From Varroa destructor (taxonomy: Eukaryota > Arthropoda > Arachnida > Mesostigmata > Varroidae): DNA of 64,000 nt. The first letter of the stretch is position 1; each line of letters starts with the position of its first letter. The notes under the pieces are model-generated. The model did no database searches, was not told where the DNA came from, and saw only the letters and a list, made by a program, of their open reading frames with translations. Shown one piece after another: positions 42,001 to 53,326 of this stretch. The DNA lies in assembly GCF_002443255.2 (NCBI RefSeq), contig NW_019211454.1, forward strand, positions 60,846,894 through 60,910,893. Reading direction: 5' to 3'. Made by a program: the position numbers and the translations under genes.

Positions 42001-43871
42001 TCATCACGCACATATATATAATTGATGACTTTTTCTTTTTACCCATTGCAATGTTTTACTATAACCGGATTAATTAAACTCAATAGCATCCATCAAATTT
42101 TACTTAGGCCGCTGTAAAGTTGCGTCATATGATTTTCTATTATGCGCGTGCGCTATGAATGCATAACTAATAGAAAGTTCTATGACTTCGTCTATAGAAC
42201 GTTCTTCTATGATCCGTTTATCGGCCCTACAAACAGTAGGCAGACGGCATTTGCGGTATCAGCTGTGACACGCTTTCTTTTCCATAGTGATTTTTCGTCA
42301 TTGATGAAGCCGGCGTCCATTCCACATGGCTATTGTAGTTCAACAACGAACTAATACATAGGAATAATAGTGAACAAATGTTAATTATGTTAAGAAGACC
42401 GATAAAGCGATGCGAGTACCTTTTCCTTAGCCCTATATTATGTATTTGGCCACATACGAAGCTATCTATATATCAAAAGGGGTAGTGTTAACGTTGCCAC
42501 AACACAGCGCCTTTCTTTCACGAGCAGCAAGAGGGCCTATTTAAACAGTGCATCGCTGCTGTTCGTAACCTATTTTTTGCTTTTCTTCCGCCCGGGATCA
42601 TTTCATTGGGCCGACCCTTACGAGCGGTATCAACGTTTCTTAGATAGCATGTTGGCATACCACCCAAAAATCATCAACTCCGAAAGAAATCGATTGGCGT
42701 GATTCCGAATTGAACAAATTGAGTTCGTACGGTTTATTACTTACGTGATGACTGCAGGAACCTACATCCGGTAGCGAACATTATTTGAAGCGGCAGATTC
42801 TTCCGATATTGGCGTGGCCGAAATCTCTTTTTTTGCTTAAATCCTATCCGCTTTATATATATATATATATAAAGGCCAGTAATGTATGTAAAAGTAAACG
42901 GTCATAACCATCAACTTGCACACAGGCTGTTACTTTCCTTTTTTCTTTTTCCTCACAACTGAATAGGCACTATAGTATTTCTACTAATATTTACACACTT
43001 TAGTAAATAAAAAATAAATCGATATATATGTATACAAACACTTATCGATACACAGACACTGGTGTTTGGTATGATCGATTGACAATCGTTCCCACATTTA
43101 GGTTACTATAGACAATAGTTATAAAACAGCACCAGGATGTATTTCGAATACAACAGCTTCAATCGATATTTGGAAACATGGAATATCTTCACAAACTGTT
43201 TAATATTTTTATATTTAGCCGCGACAAGCATTATCACTCCGAACTGACCACAAGTTTAGTTAGTTTGAAAGTCAGTAGAAAGTGATAGTTACTGTCAAAC
43301 TCTGTTACACAGGTCTGCATTGTTGTGTAGGATTGGCAGGTGTTTACGGCAGACAAAAATCGCTTATATTGCCGATATTTTGAGCTCACGTAAACCGGGA
43401 CGATGCTTTTACGGGCGTTACTTTACCGTCCGGCTTAGCGTTTAATTCAGCATTTATTTGTCTTTCTGTTTCTCTAAATAATGAGATAACAACATGACGC
43501 TCTTTTCTGAATAGCCCAGCAGAGCCGCTCAAAAGCGACACCAACGAGTAGCTGGCATGTCCAATATCAGTAATTTTGAATACAGGAATTGGAACAGCAG
43601 TGATAGTAATAATAGCTAGCATCATTTCGAGACAAGCATTGTATGAAGCGGTATATTCTAAAGCATTACTTGGTCGGTGTCGGACAAGGATCTACTGCTA
43701 CCCACAACAATCAGTGGAGACGCACGACATGCCAGCTTAAACGCCATGTCGGTTCAATTTCGTACAACTACTACTTCAACACAGAGCATATGACACTATG
43801 GCCGTGAGATCGCGCTCGCGGCATGGCACAAACGCATCGCCTTGCATGAACAATATTATTATTGTTGTTTA

Positions 43872-43902
<31 letters not shown>

Positions 43903-46900
43903 CAGATGCGTCAAGATCACCACAACGGCCCTGTTCGCTGTTGACCAACGTTGGTATATACGGCCTGGTTAGCGTTGCTGTCGGCGCTGCCTTTTTCAGA
44001 CCGTTGTCTTTTTACCCGGGAAACGTGCGCATCTTCTTGCTCACCCATACACTTTATTGTTCGACAAATCCAAATGGATGTTAGAACGATAAACAGGCCG
44101 ACGGACAGATGGGCATCAATAAGAATAGTACCATTGGCAGTCGCGGTTGCCACTGCTTGCAACGCTTGACGCTATAATATTCAGTATGAAAAAGGGCAGG
44201 CCATGAAGCCTTTGTTGGTCGATGGTTTGCTTGCAATTTTGCCCACCACCTAATACTCCGTACCGCCTCTTCATAATTAAGAACCTTTGTTCATCCAACG
44301 TCGCACTTTATTGGCACGCCGTTGGAAAAGAGTTCATCCTTGTTTGCGCCTTTGCACGTTTTTTTCAAATTGTCAAAGCGCTTAACCGTTCGCTGAGTTG
44401 CCACTAGTATGGTACACCGTTGTTTCTTTTAACTGTTGTGACTATCGTCTATCTTGACATAAGACCTCCACGTATCCATTTAAGAGTCGTACCGCATCTT
44501 CCGCCATCGTGTCGCTTGTGAGTTATCCATAAACCAAATTGCCATGGCGTTACTTTCTATCGTTTCTATGCGTCGACCCATCAATGGATTTCTGCCCCTG
44601 GCCGCTTTTTGCGTATGTGTGTGTGTTAATCACTCATAATTATCTTCATCTTTTGTTCTGCGTTTCTTTGGCCTGACTCCGGTTTGAACAACCAGCGTTC
44701 GTCCAGCGTCTTGGCCCAGTCCGAACAGTGTTTTGCTCGGGACTGGGGCTCACTCTCATATTTCTGGGTTCTGATTTTCTGTCTTCTATCCATGTTCTTT
44801 CGTATCTATGTAATGATACTACGATACGCCATTATACCGATTAATCGATCAGTTTTCCCCGTTCAGAACGTTCCTGCACACATCATATAGGTAGGCTGCA
44901 TTGCTCTGACCGCTGCTGTCATTGTAAAGACAGATGAAAATTTTAGACCGCTTTAAGCATATCGTACCCCATCCTGTTTTGCTTAGGGCTGTAGTCCTAT
45001 TCAACGTAACGGTTTATTTCCGTCGCCGATGACGTCTTTTCTTTTGCATAAATACTTGACAAATCCGAGAAATAGTACTGTGCTCGTAAAAGTAACTAGC
45101 GATACAACATGTGAGGTTATTCTAAGATTAGGATATCTGATTATTCGTGTGTGCTTCTGTATATATGATCGAAACCCTTCTGTAGGAGGATTCGTTTTAG
45201 GGGGATGGGATGAGGGGAAGCTGATCCTAAAACATCAGCAGCTTCGACGACGGCTACGGCGGAAGCAGCGAAAAGGCATAGTGGACACTGCTATCGTCGG
45301 CAATGGCATTGAACAGCGGAAACACACTATGAAGCACTATGGTGTGCATATGCTCCGTACCAAAATACCAGTGGCATAGGTCGTGGTAGTGGTAGATCTG
45401 GCTGTGTTTGTAAATGGTTTTTCGCTTTGCGTCGTGCGTTTGTTAACTTTGTATCAGAAATTCCCAACAATACTACTTCGCAGATTTGGCGTAAAGTGAA
45501 TGGTGTGGGAGAATCCCTGCGTAGTCAAGCTTTGTCCCTGCAACGTGAACGTTGTTGTCGCTTGCCACTTGGGTAGATCCGTACATCATGCTGTTATTTT
45601 CGCTAACTCAGACTGGCCAGTAGCGTTGAGCATTAAGAATACAGCAGAATTCGAAATACCATATGAAATTGTGTGTCCGCAAATGCTCGTATGCACGCAA
45701 CTGACGGGATGATTATTTGGGTGCGCGTGCGCATGTATGTGCAGCTCCGTCGAATTGCCAAGCATTAAATACCGGACAAATGGTGCACTTTTTTTTTTTA
45801 ACTATGTCACCATTTTGCATTGCTAGTTGACGACCGTTGTGGCGGCTGAAGATGGAAATAAGTGACGTATGGTCAGTTTCTTCCACCTTTTGGCTAAGGT
45901 TACCAGCAACCTAGAAGGACAGACAGACAAAGTCGCTTCTATGCGTGTTTCTCTCTGTTGTGCCTCTGATTTTTGTGCTGCCCTACTGTAGACCTGCGGT
46001 AGGCTCCTATACAAATAGTGCTGAAATTCGTGGTTTTGCTTATTTGTCTCTGTTGATATTTCTCGAGGCGGTACGTAAATGCGTTGACATATTTCATCCA
46101 GAGCAAAGAAACCAATCCTCCGGTGAGGCTGGGGTCTACCATTTCAACTCGTACAACAATTATTTGACAAGGAAATTATTAGAATAATAACAATTCATGT
46201 CATTTTATTAATAGCACACACAACTAGAAATGGAAGTCAATGTCCATCACTTACGGACAGTGCTGCAGTGTCTTGTTTCATATGGATCCATATATATGCG
46301 TAAAATATTGAATATGTACAAAGTTCCCCATGTAAAACAAAGGGAAAAATATATATTTAAGCAAAGAGATGAGTTAGCTAGTTATTTCTAATGGTTGTGC
46401 TCATCGTTCAGCCAGAATGTCTACTATATACGTTCTGTGAGACTACAGTAACGACATACATTGTTACCAGACAGAAGGTAAGCCAGCTCTTTCCTATTTC
46501 ACGGCAAAATTGTACATGTGATATTATTGTTTCCATATATGATGTACTTTCTTAGATGTCCTGGCTTCCTTGGAGAAAAGTTTCCTTTACATTGAGCTGA
46601 CCGACGGTGCCCTTTGAGTACTTCTACATAGAGTTGCTATTACCGATGATATACTGCGGCGATTTTAACGACATCAACAATAGCACAATGGTTGTCAACC
46701 TTGGCATACGCTGTTGCCCCTCAGTCAGTTCGACAAATCGTGATCAATGCAAGATTATATAAACGTGTCTTATTACCCGATCAATTCAGGTAATTAAAAT
46801 ATTCACATATCTAGAGATTTTACTACGACCGATTTCTACGGTACGTAATATCGGCGGTAATAACACTGGAAAGCGAGTACTAACACTCGATCGAATTTAC

Positions 46901-49900
46901 ATTGATCTGTTATACAAGTGCGCTCTGTGCTTGAATATTCATTTCATTACTAAGGTTGTAAAAGTAGCATTGTCTAAAAACGTCAAACCCTATGAAAACA
47001 ATGGCTGACCAAACAGTAGTGGGGCAGATTTGATCAGAACATCTTTTTATGCATGCAGGGCACCTTATATATAACTATATACATATATATAGCATAAAGG
47101 AAAAATAGTTCCAGTCAACGTGTACCACGATCGTAAGTTTGGCTGTCTTTAAGACATCCAGAAAGGCACCGGCGGCAAACCTTAAGACACCACCATACAT
47201 AGGTAAATGCTTCAAAGACTATTCAGTTGCCTGGCCTAGCTGGTTGATCGTCATCAATCATCGATGCAACTCCTTATGCTTAGAAGACAGTGTCGCCTGC
47301 TTTTTTTCATACCCAGACTGTAGATGATCCCACCGATATATTCTGTTGGTATCTCTCACGGACGCTGTTTTGTTACTTGTTGCAACTCGAATTGCCAGCC
47401 TAAGCGCCTTAGCTTGCTCAGTCGTTACGATTCTATATATACGAGCCTTAAATAAAATTGTAACGTTACTACTAGTTGATCGTGATCAACTTTTCTATAC
47501 GGCTGCTGGCATGTATGAGACCTGCCGGTCTTGCAATACTACATGACCAAGGTCGGCGTCCTAACACTCTGATGACTCTGTACGGCAAACTGTTTGGCAC
47601 AAAGTAAAGTCCAACCTTAGAAAGACACTATAACTCAATAAGTACGCTTTAATGCTCTATACGGAGTCGAACTAAGAAAAATGTACATTCTGTGACACAG
47701 TTGCAAACTGTTTGCCAAAATCGGCGATGAATGTTTGTGTATACCCTCTACGCTACGCCGGAAGAAGTTGCATATAATGACTGGTTGTATTTTTTTTTCT
47801 TCACCTCATTGTCGGACGATAGACGACGATGATAGCAAGGACCATATCGCTATAATATGCCGCGATCCACATTCGCCACTCACACGTTCTTGAATAAGTA
47901 ATGCCGTACGAAATACCTGCCAATTTGCCAGACGAATAGGTTCCATTGTACAAAAATAAGAGATATCTATCCGCTGTCATGGATAGTATTTTTGGCCCTT
48001 GTCGCTGTAGCTCTGTCACAATACACATTTGAGCAAAAAGGTGCCAGAGAGAAGATACTGAATTTGAGTGAAAGATCTATGTCCTTCTTTAGCCAGCTAG
48101 AAGAATCAAATAATTGGAATAATCCTATGACAAGAGGAAAAAGAGGTTTTCCTGCAGCTTCCACAATTTACATAAAAAAAATCTCACGAAATCGGTTCTT
48201 TTTTACTAATTGACTAATCTGGCAGATTTGACCAGTTTCTAAATCGGACCTATATCGCGCTATTCGAACTTGAGTAAAAGTTAAGCTACAATGTTGAAGA
48301 GCAGCTGCTTCGTATAATAATATACTTATAGTATTAATACCCTTTTCTTTAAAATTTGGTTTTCACTACAATTAGTTTAAGCATATAATGAGTCTGTATC
48401 TGTTGTCCTGCTGTTTTTTGAGAAAAGCCAGGACTCGAAATGCCTTATATCACACGTACCACCGCGCACACATCTAACGATTACAATATGCCTAGGCAAA
48501 AGCTGGGTTTCATTGGATTCAATGCATCTTCTTGACTGATAAATCTACTTCTTAATATGGCTTACACTCGTCGCTAAAGGGGACACTGGGCACAGGGACG
48601 TTTCAGGGGACTACGGGTCTCCTACTGTTTCACGATCTTTAACGAGTGCTACCAGAATGCTGCGGAAAAGAATATCTATCTTTGTCTTACGTCTAATCCG
48701 TAGTAACTCAAACCAACGTGCCAAGCGCCCAAGTATAATATAACACGTAAAATATATTCACTTCGTAAGGTGCTGCTGCAACAAAATTTCACTTCTTGTT
48801 TCCCTTACAGCGATTGCGACACTGAACCCAAGAAAAATCGTTAAAAAAAAACTAGAAACTAGGACTGCAACAGTCCCCCAGTAAATGGCGCCCCAAGGCA
48901 TTGGAGCCACCAACAGCGGTACTGATACAACTATATGACTATGCACTACTACACACGAAGACAAAAGCAGTGGATTGGCAAACGTTTGTCCCGCTAGGCC
49001 TACGTTATCGTTATCTACGTCCAAGAAATGTTCGCCCCCATTCGGGCCTATCTGTAACAAAACGTGTGCGCATATATTCGCAAATAGCCAACGAATGAGC
49101 AGAAGACAACAACGATAGCAACAACAAAAGCGCTAGCGGCAACCTCAACAACGATCAACAGCTGCTACTGCTACTCATTTACAGGATTGGCCTATCTGTG
49201 ATTCAGCGTAAGTGAGCAATGCTCATAGTGTTTACTTACCTGCACGTCTAGTGCTATGACGCAATGAACGTAAACGCGTCTTCTCTCAGGAACGAACTGT
49301 TTCTCGATGGGAGTTCGGCTGAGTTAATCCCTCTGGCCAACTACGAACAACAACGCACCGATAGCTTCAAGCTTAGCTGCGATGCAGCCAGAGATGCAGC
49401 CTAATCGGTATCGGGTAAGCAACTAGACAAACAGACCGTCATATCCATGAAAAAATATCCTAGGCAATCCTGACGCGTAATGCTTCGAATCAAGAGAGCA
49501 ACATCTTTGAGCTCATGTTTTTGCTGTGCGCGGCAATGTAGACTTCAGTCACTTCAAGGAAACAGGACACGGCGTCGGTGTCTACAGGACAGAAACATCT
49601 GTTTGTATAAAAGGGATAGAAGGATCGGCATTTGAGCAAATGCCCCTGCAGCATGTAACCACACCCCTGTTTTCCTCAAAAGAAGAAAATAGTAACGGGG
49701 CGTTCAATGTCTCGTTCATGACACAGTCAGTCTAAAGTTATAGTCGTCAAAAATCCATAACCCCTTCCATCGATCGATCGATCTCGTGAAGGGATCTGAT
49801 AGATACAAATAAACAAACTATATTGGAGGCTGGAGATGGAGACTTGCGCGAAACGCATCACTAGCACATCCATTTTCGTAGCAAATAGAAATTGAATGCA

Positions 49901-52900
49901 GAGCGAAAAATAAACACGAGCAAATAAAAATAATGATAATAATAATAATAAAATAATAATCGAGCAGATCTGTTCATGTGTCTGCGGTCGGCTATTGATC
50001 TGGCCTCGTGTGTCGATAGCACTTTTTTTTTTCTCTTTTTTCCTTCTTTTGATTTCATACAAAATCGTTTTTTGTTTGCGTTAATATTTTAAATAAATAA
50101 ATAAAAAAAATCGACCTCGAACCATATAATAGCACCGATATGTACTCTGCTATACTGTGTCCTATATTCTGTGATATAAGTTTTCGCAACTTTAAGTGAC
50201 GCCGATATCGCTGAGACGTATAATTAATTACGTTCAAAAACAAGTTTTTCGTGTACAGTTTGTCAAATAGATATTACCCTGCGCATCAGCATCGATGAAA
50301 GACTGCCACAGTTTACTTGATTAAATACAAACTCTGTCTATCTCATTGATTTTTTCAATGAAAGCATTCGATTGCGTTTGTTTTCGACCTAAAACGATAG
50401 GAATATAATAACGTTTAAGAGACACAATTAATTTTTTAATACGAAATTAAGTCATAGCAGTTAAATAACGATATATTACTTATTAAGTTATACTTGAATT
50501 TACATTAGAATTAAAAAAAAGATCTAAGTTTTTTTTAACTCGCTTCACCTGCTATAAAGTCGACGTTTTGTTGTGCGTCGAGCGTAAAAAATGTCCACAG
50601 CGTCAACAAAGATGCTAGAGATGCGGACAGCTGATTGTTTATTATGTGCAACTGCATCTGTACGTTATGAGCCTCTTTACGTGCGTTAAAGGAAACTGAA
50701 ATGAAAATAGGACTTTATGCGTTTTATACCAGGGGTGCTGCGGTTGTGCTGCTATTGAGGTAAGCATACTTTGTTTTCAAAACGCACCGTCAAGCTGCAA
50801 AGGTCAATGTTAGGGTTCTCTTCTTCACGAACTAAAACTGAAAATATTAAAAACTCCTAATAAATAACCCCTTTCTCTCCAGATGAACATTCTAAGAATC
50901 CTTCAAGAAGTAGCTTTAGCTTGCAGCTTCTTGCGTCCTCTTATTAATGATTTTGATGCTTCTACGCGCGTGATCCCCTGCTTATAGCCATTAAAATGAG
51001 AAGCAATGCCCGTATGATTTTCGGAGACTAAAGTAGCGTTCCTCATAAAGAAAACTGTCAGGAGTCTTCTAGGAATTTGGCACATAAGCCTTCTTTCTTC
51101 CATTGTACTGAGATAAAGTTGCGATACCGAAGCTTACCATCCCGTGCTGTACTAATGAAGCTTTACAAAATGAACATTTCGTTCCCTCTTACTTCGAATG
51201 GGCATGTAAAATGGGGGAAACGAATGCGCAAGTAGACACCAACCATTTGGTGTAGTGTTTAAGGTGACAGTGACGCCTATCGCAGAATGGAAAGCGTTTA
51301 AGAACGAGCATTCGGGCGAACGTTGGCGGGCTGTCTTTCATAGCGGTCGTGCGCTCATCCGTTTACTTCTAGTGCCAAAATAGAGCTAGTTCTTTCTAGA
51401 AATGAAACAGCAGATTTGTTATGGGGCATGCAATCTGAGCGGAGGTCAGCGATCTAAACGATTCCGGAATTGCACCTTGTGTCTCTTTTTGAATTCTCAG
51501 CTTGATATCCGAAGTTAGACTTTGAGCTAGATATTTGAGTCACACCTTAGCGAATCCACACCTACTAATATCGCTTGAAGTACCGCTAATCATTAAAAGA
51601 TATTCGCAGATTGACTGCTGAGTTGATGTCTTGATTCTTAAATAAGCACAATCGCTAGGGACGGCACTTTAAGCACATGTGAAGTATTTCGTTGTATTAC
51701 CTGTCTTTGTTCACACTTAATCCTAGAAATAGCTCGTAGAAAAACATTTTGTCCTTAAATTACTCGTTTCGAACAAAAACATCTGTTACTAAATATGATT
51801 TCCTTATCTTATTGTTCCTGAACGAGCAACAACTGCATAAAATACACTAAGACAAGAGTAGATAAAAAGTATAGTGCATAATCATTGGCTATCTGCATTG
51901 ATACAGCACACAAACTACTAGTGCAGTCGATTGCATGCACAGCCATGTGGCGAACGTGGGAACTTCGGGGCAAATTCGATACGAACATACATTGAGGGAA
52001 CGGGCAGTTAATTAGCAGTATGATTGTTTTCTATATGTATGCTTTTAAGACTTTCTTACGTCTATAGGCGGCAACTTTTTGGCTTCATGTGATTTCTACG
52101 AAACAGTTGCCTCTCAGCATTGACAAAGCTTTGGAATTTCGTATTGGATGTCGGAAAAAGATCAACGATAGCAAGGCCAGCAGGTCTTACCGAAACAGCT
52201 CCTTGTACACGAGGAGCAGCAATACTGCATCTAAGCCATGCTCCGTGATGCCAAATATATATAGCGGCTAAGAACGTGGGAAAATAAGGAAAAATTTGCT
52301 CACGTGAAGACAAACCGCGAAGATCTATATTAATCGTTCAGATACCTCACAATTTGTGTGAATAAAGACGGTGGAGTTTCGTAATAGCTCGAGTTAGCAA
52401 ACATCGATGAAGAAGTTTTATTTGCCCCATTGTGGGAATTAACTGACTTGGTATAGTAGAAGCCAGGTACAAATTTTGATCCTCCATTCACCGATCGCGG
52501 ATTAGATTAACGCAACACGTTCTTCTCAAATTTGCTCCGAATAGACTATCTCCTAAATCGAAAGTTCGATCTTTTTACTCTGAACAGCGCAAGTTATCTA
52601 CCAAAGATGCTAAGGTCTACTTTTTTCCGGCCAGGGCTTGGTACGACTTGTCATTGGCTTGCTTAGATGACCAACATAACGGAAGTTACTACAGTGATTA
52701 CGAACTAAGTGTAAAAGAAAGTAAGCAAGTTAAGGCAAGGTTGTTTTTGATTCTGCTGCCAATACATGCTAACAGACACGGTTTTTTTTTTCTATAAGTT
52801 ATTTACATAATATTATCACAACTTGAATCGAAGTACACAGCAAAATTAGCACAATAGTCGTACGTCACTAGACAGGCATGGAACCCTAATAATGAAAGCT

Positions 52901-53244
52901 AAAAATAACCTATGAAAGAAATTGGGTTTTATCATTTATGTGACCATATGAAGATTAATTGGATGCGAGTCGAAGTAGTACGAGCTTTAGATGAGGTATT
53001 CGGTGCTGAGTTTAGTGTGTATTCAATTAACTCGTTAGATCTTGTACTTACCAGGCGAATCCTTGGTGTCGCCTAGCCAATGGGGCTGGAAGAAGACAAC
53101 GCAGTCTATAATGCAGAAACAAATGCTGAATACGCCCCACAAGACGGCGATGGCACGTGAGTTCTTCATTTCGACGCGTAGCTCATCGCTGTCTGTGCGA
53201 TAAAGCGGTGAATTGTTCGAGTAGCGATCACTTTGTGCCCACAT
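8447..53244 (-). CDS. Lhfpl: LHFPL-family tetraspan membrane protein, four coding exons (join 53244-53052, 9566-9327, 8971-8857, 8672-8447)
   Basis: The spliced frame gives 257 residues with a clean start and a TAA stop. Segments in order: a polar N-terminal tail (1-29); TM1 at about 31-52, preceded by KNSRAI; the family-typical QPHWLGD at 53-59; GYFGLWKYC at 67-75, with C75 and C86 in the first extracellular loop; TM2 at about 102-127; TM3 at about 133-155, containing CGWLQ and CLIYPIGW; a second extracellular loop with C168 and C180; TM4 at about 184-208, with RWAF and LAFVLG; and a 49-residue Ser/Thr/Asn-rich tail. This order and these motifs match the LHFPL (claudin-like tetraspan) family, and the NSRAI-x-VLW start points to the LHFPL3/4/5 branch. 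Vertebrate members act at the plasma membrane as auxiliary subunits: LHFPL5 in the hair-cell mechanotransduction complex, LHFPL4 with GABA-A receptors. The role here is not shown by the sequence. N160-I-S is a possible glycosylation site in loop 2. The family call is firm; orthology to a single vertebrate paralogue is not. Confidence 0.93.
8673..8856 (-). other. LHFPL intron 3 (184 bp, phase 2)
   Basis: GTAAAT at the 5' end and TTTTACGCAG at the 3' end. It interrupts the conserved VRW motif just before TM4. No other feature seen inside. Confidence 0.9.
8857..8971 (-). CDS. Lhfpl: LHFPL exon 3: end of TM3 and extracellular loop 2
   Basis: This 115-nt exon has an AACAATTCTCAG acceptor and a GTAAAT donor (phase 2). 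It encodes residues completing G145 up to the first two bases of R183: MTLLGGCLIYPIGW, then a loop with C168 and C180 and the sequon N160-I-S. The family pattern G-C-L-x-Y-P-x-G-W and the later C-G and C-x-x-R-W positions are all present. The exon lacks an ATG in a useful position and is found only by splice-aware reading. Confidence 0.92.
8972..9326 (-). other. LHFPL intron 2 (355 bp, phase 1)
   Basis: GTCGGT donor and AACAATTCTCAG acceptor. It interrupts TM3 at codon 145 (Gly). The interior is AT-rich with no supported element. Confidence 0.88.
9327..9566 (-). CDS. Lhfpl: LHFPL exon 2: loop 1 cysteines, TM2 and start of TM3
   Basis: The 240-nt exon follows a good acceptor (TTGCTATATTTCAG). 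It completes codon 65 (Gly) and encodes TGYFGLWKYC, the second loop cysteine C86, TM2 and the FHICGWLQ motif of TM3. It ends TTGTCAG before GTCGGT (phase 1). That donor has C at +3, which is less common, but the frame and family motif continue correctly into exon 3 (SGMTLLGG). Reading through the donor leaves the family pattern at once, which supports the splice. Confidence 0.93.
14979..15022. repeat. (TA)n microsatellite, 44 bp
   Basis: TA units with a single G interruption near 14996; the longest dinucleotide array in the window. Confidence 0.95.
15522..15542. repeat. (AT)n microsatellite
   Basis: About ten AT units within intron 1, followed by an A/T-rich run. Confidence 0.95.
16180..16207. 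repeat. (GACA)n/(GACC)n tetranucleotide repeat
   Basis: Four to five GACA units pass into GACC units. It creates an RQTDRQTDR-like stretch in the open frame that spans it. Confidence 0.95.
18170..18186. repeat. (TA)n microsatellite
   Basis: About eight TA units. Confidence 0.9.
18866..18901. repeat. (CA)n/(TA)n microsatellite
   Basis: Two CA blocks separated by a TA, passing into TA-rich sequence. Confidence 0.95.
25769..25788. repeat. Palindrome, 9-bp arms
   Basis: GCATAATAT, two A bases, ATATTATGC: perfect arms, AT-rich. Confidence 0.95.
25960..26059. repeat. 50-bp tandem duplication
   Basis: Two adjacent 50-bp copies (25960-26009 and 26010-26059) differ at one base (G at 25981, C at 26031). 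The unit starts GCTACATCACG and ends CGGCACAGT. It is richer in GC than its surroundings. Confidence 0.97.
26554..26574. repeat. Poly-A tract, 21 bp
   Basis: Uninterrupted A run within intron 1. Confidence 0.95.
28401..28414. repeat. Short (AT)n microsatellite
   Basis: Seven AT units. Confidence 0.9.
29712..29755. repeat. AT-rich inverted repeat, 10-bp arms
   Basis: ATATTTATAT at 29712-29721 and ATATAAATAT at 29746-29755, with a 24-bp spacer that is itself TA-rich. Confidence 0.8.
35036..35091. repeat. Strong 56-nt hairpin in intron 1
   Basis: The inner arms, 35044-35060 and 35067-35083, are 17 bp with one mismatch around a 6-nt loop (CAACGT). Outside them, after a 3-nt imperfect step, GAATC at 35036-35040 pairs with GATTC at 35087-35091. 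About 22 of 25 positions pair canonically. It is far stronger than any other fold-back noticed here. The function is unknown; it could be a small-RNA precursor or a fold-back element. Confidence 0.9.
37390..37407. repeat. Perfect 18-bp palindrome
   Basis: GCATCTTGGCCAAGATGC, no spacer. It could be a dimeric protein-binding site or chance. Confidence 0.95.
40400..40418. repeat. (GTT)n microsatellite
   Basis: About six GTT units. On the minus strand they give five Gln codons in a short open frame. Confidence 0.95.
42853..42872. repeat. (TA)n microsatellite
   Basis: About nine TA units. Confidence 0.95.
43874..43902. repeat. Poly-A tract, 29 bp
   Basis: Longest homopolymer in the window, uninterrupted. 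No transposon body is recognised upstream. Confidence 0.95.
49769..49783. repeat. (ATCG)n short tandem repeat
   Basis: Three and a half ATCG units. Confidence 0.9.
49929..49960. repeat. (ATA)n trinucleotide repeat
   Basis: AATAAT units with one G interruption and one extra A. Confidence 0.9.
53052..53244 (-). CDS. Lhfpl: LHFPL exon 1: N-terminal tail, TM1 and start of extracellular loop 1
   Basis: The exon encodes residues 1-64 plus the first base of codon 65. The ATG at 53244-53242 is the first Met after an in-frame TGA 45 nt upstream, so the start is well constrained unless a further upstream exon is spliced in. The exon ends in CCTG followed by a consensus GTAAGT donor (phase 1). It carries an unusually polar leader, then KNSRAIAVLW, TM1 and QPHWLGD. 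It is separated from the rest of the gene by 43.5 kb, but exon 2 continues the reading frame and the conserved SPGTGYFGLW motif exactly across the junction. Confidence 0.92.
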
Positions 53245-53288
53245 TTTCTGTGTTTTTGTTATTAATGGCTCAGCAAGTAACGCGCGTC

Positions 53289-53294
53289 AACTGA
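53289..53294 (-). promoter_or_regulatory. Candidate initiator TCAGTT for LHFPL
   Basis: TCAGTT matches the classic arthropod initiator. With the A at 53292 as +1, the leader to the ATG would be 48 nt. An ATATTTT element lies at -34 to -28. The match is short and could be chance. Confidence 0.3.
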
Positions 53295-53319
53295 GACGTG
53301 TTTACTGTGCGTTGCCGAC

Positions 53320-53326
53320 AAAATAT
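53320..53326 (-). promoter_or_regulatory. Candidate TATA-like element (ATATTTT)
   Basis: A/T-rich heptamer 28-34 bp upstream of the A of the candidate initiator, the expected TATA spacing. It is not a perfect TATAAA. Only the combination with the TCAGTT makes it worth recording. Confidence 0.25.

Larger units (their letters stand above)
9567..53051 (-). other. LHFPL intron 1 (about 43.5 kb, phase 1)
   Basis: Donor GTAAGTACAAG at 53051 and acceptor TTGCTATATTTCAG ending at 9567. It is more than a hundred times longer than the other two introns. The interior is AT-rich with scattered slightly GC-richer patches (about 16.1-16.6, 27.2-27.6, 32.6-33.6, 35.2-35.5, 40.1-40.8 and 48.9-49.4 kb). Apart from the repeats, palindromes and hairpin listed separately, I see no supported gene in either strand: open frames are short, many lack ATG, and none has a recognisable domain. 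Long first introns often hold enhancers, but none can be named from sequence alone. Confidence 0.85.
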
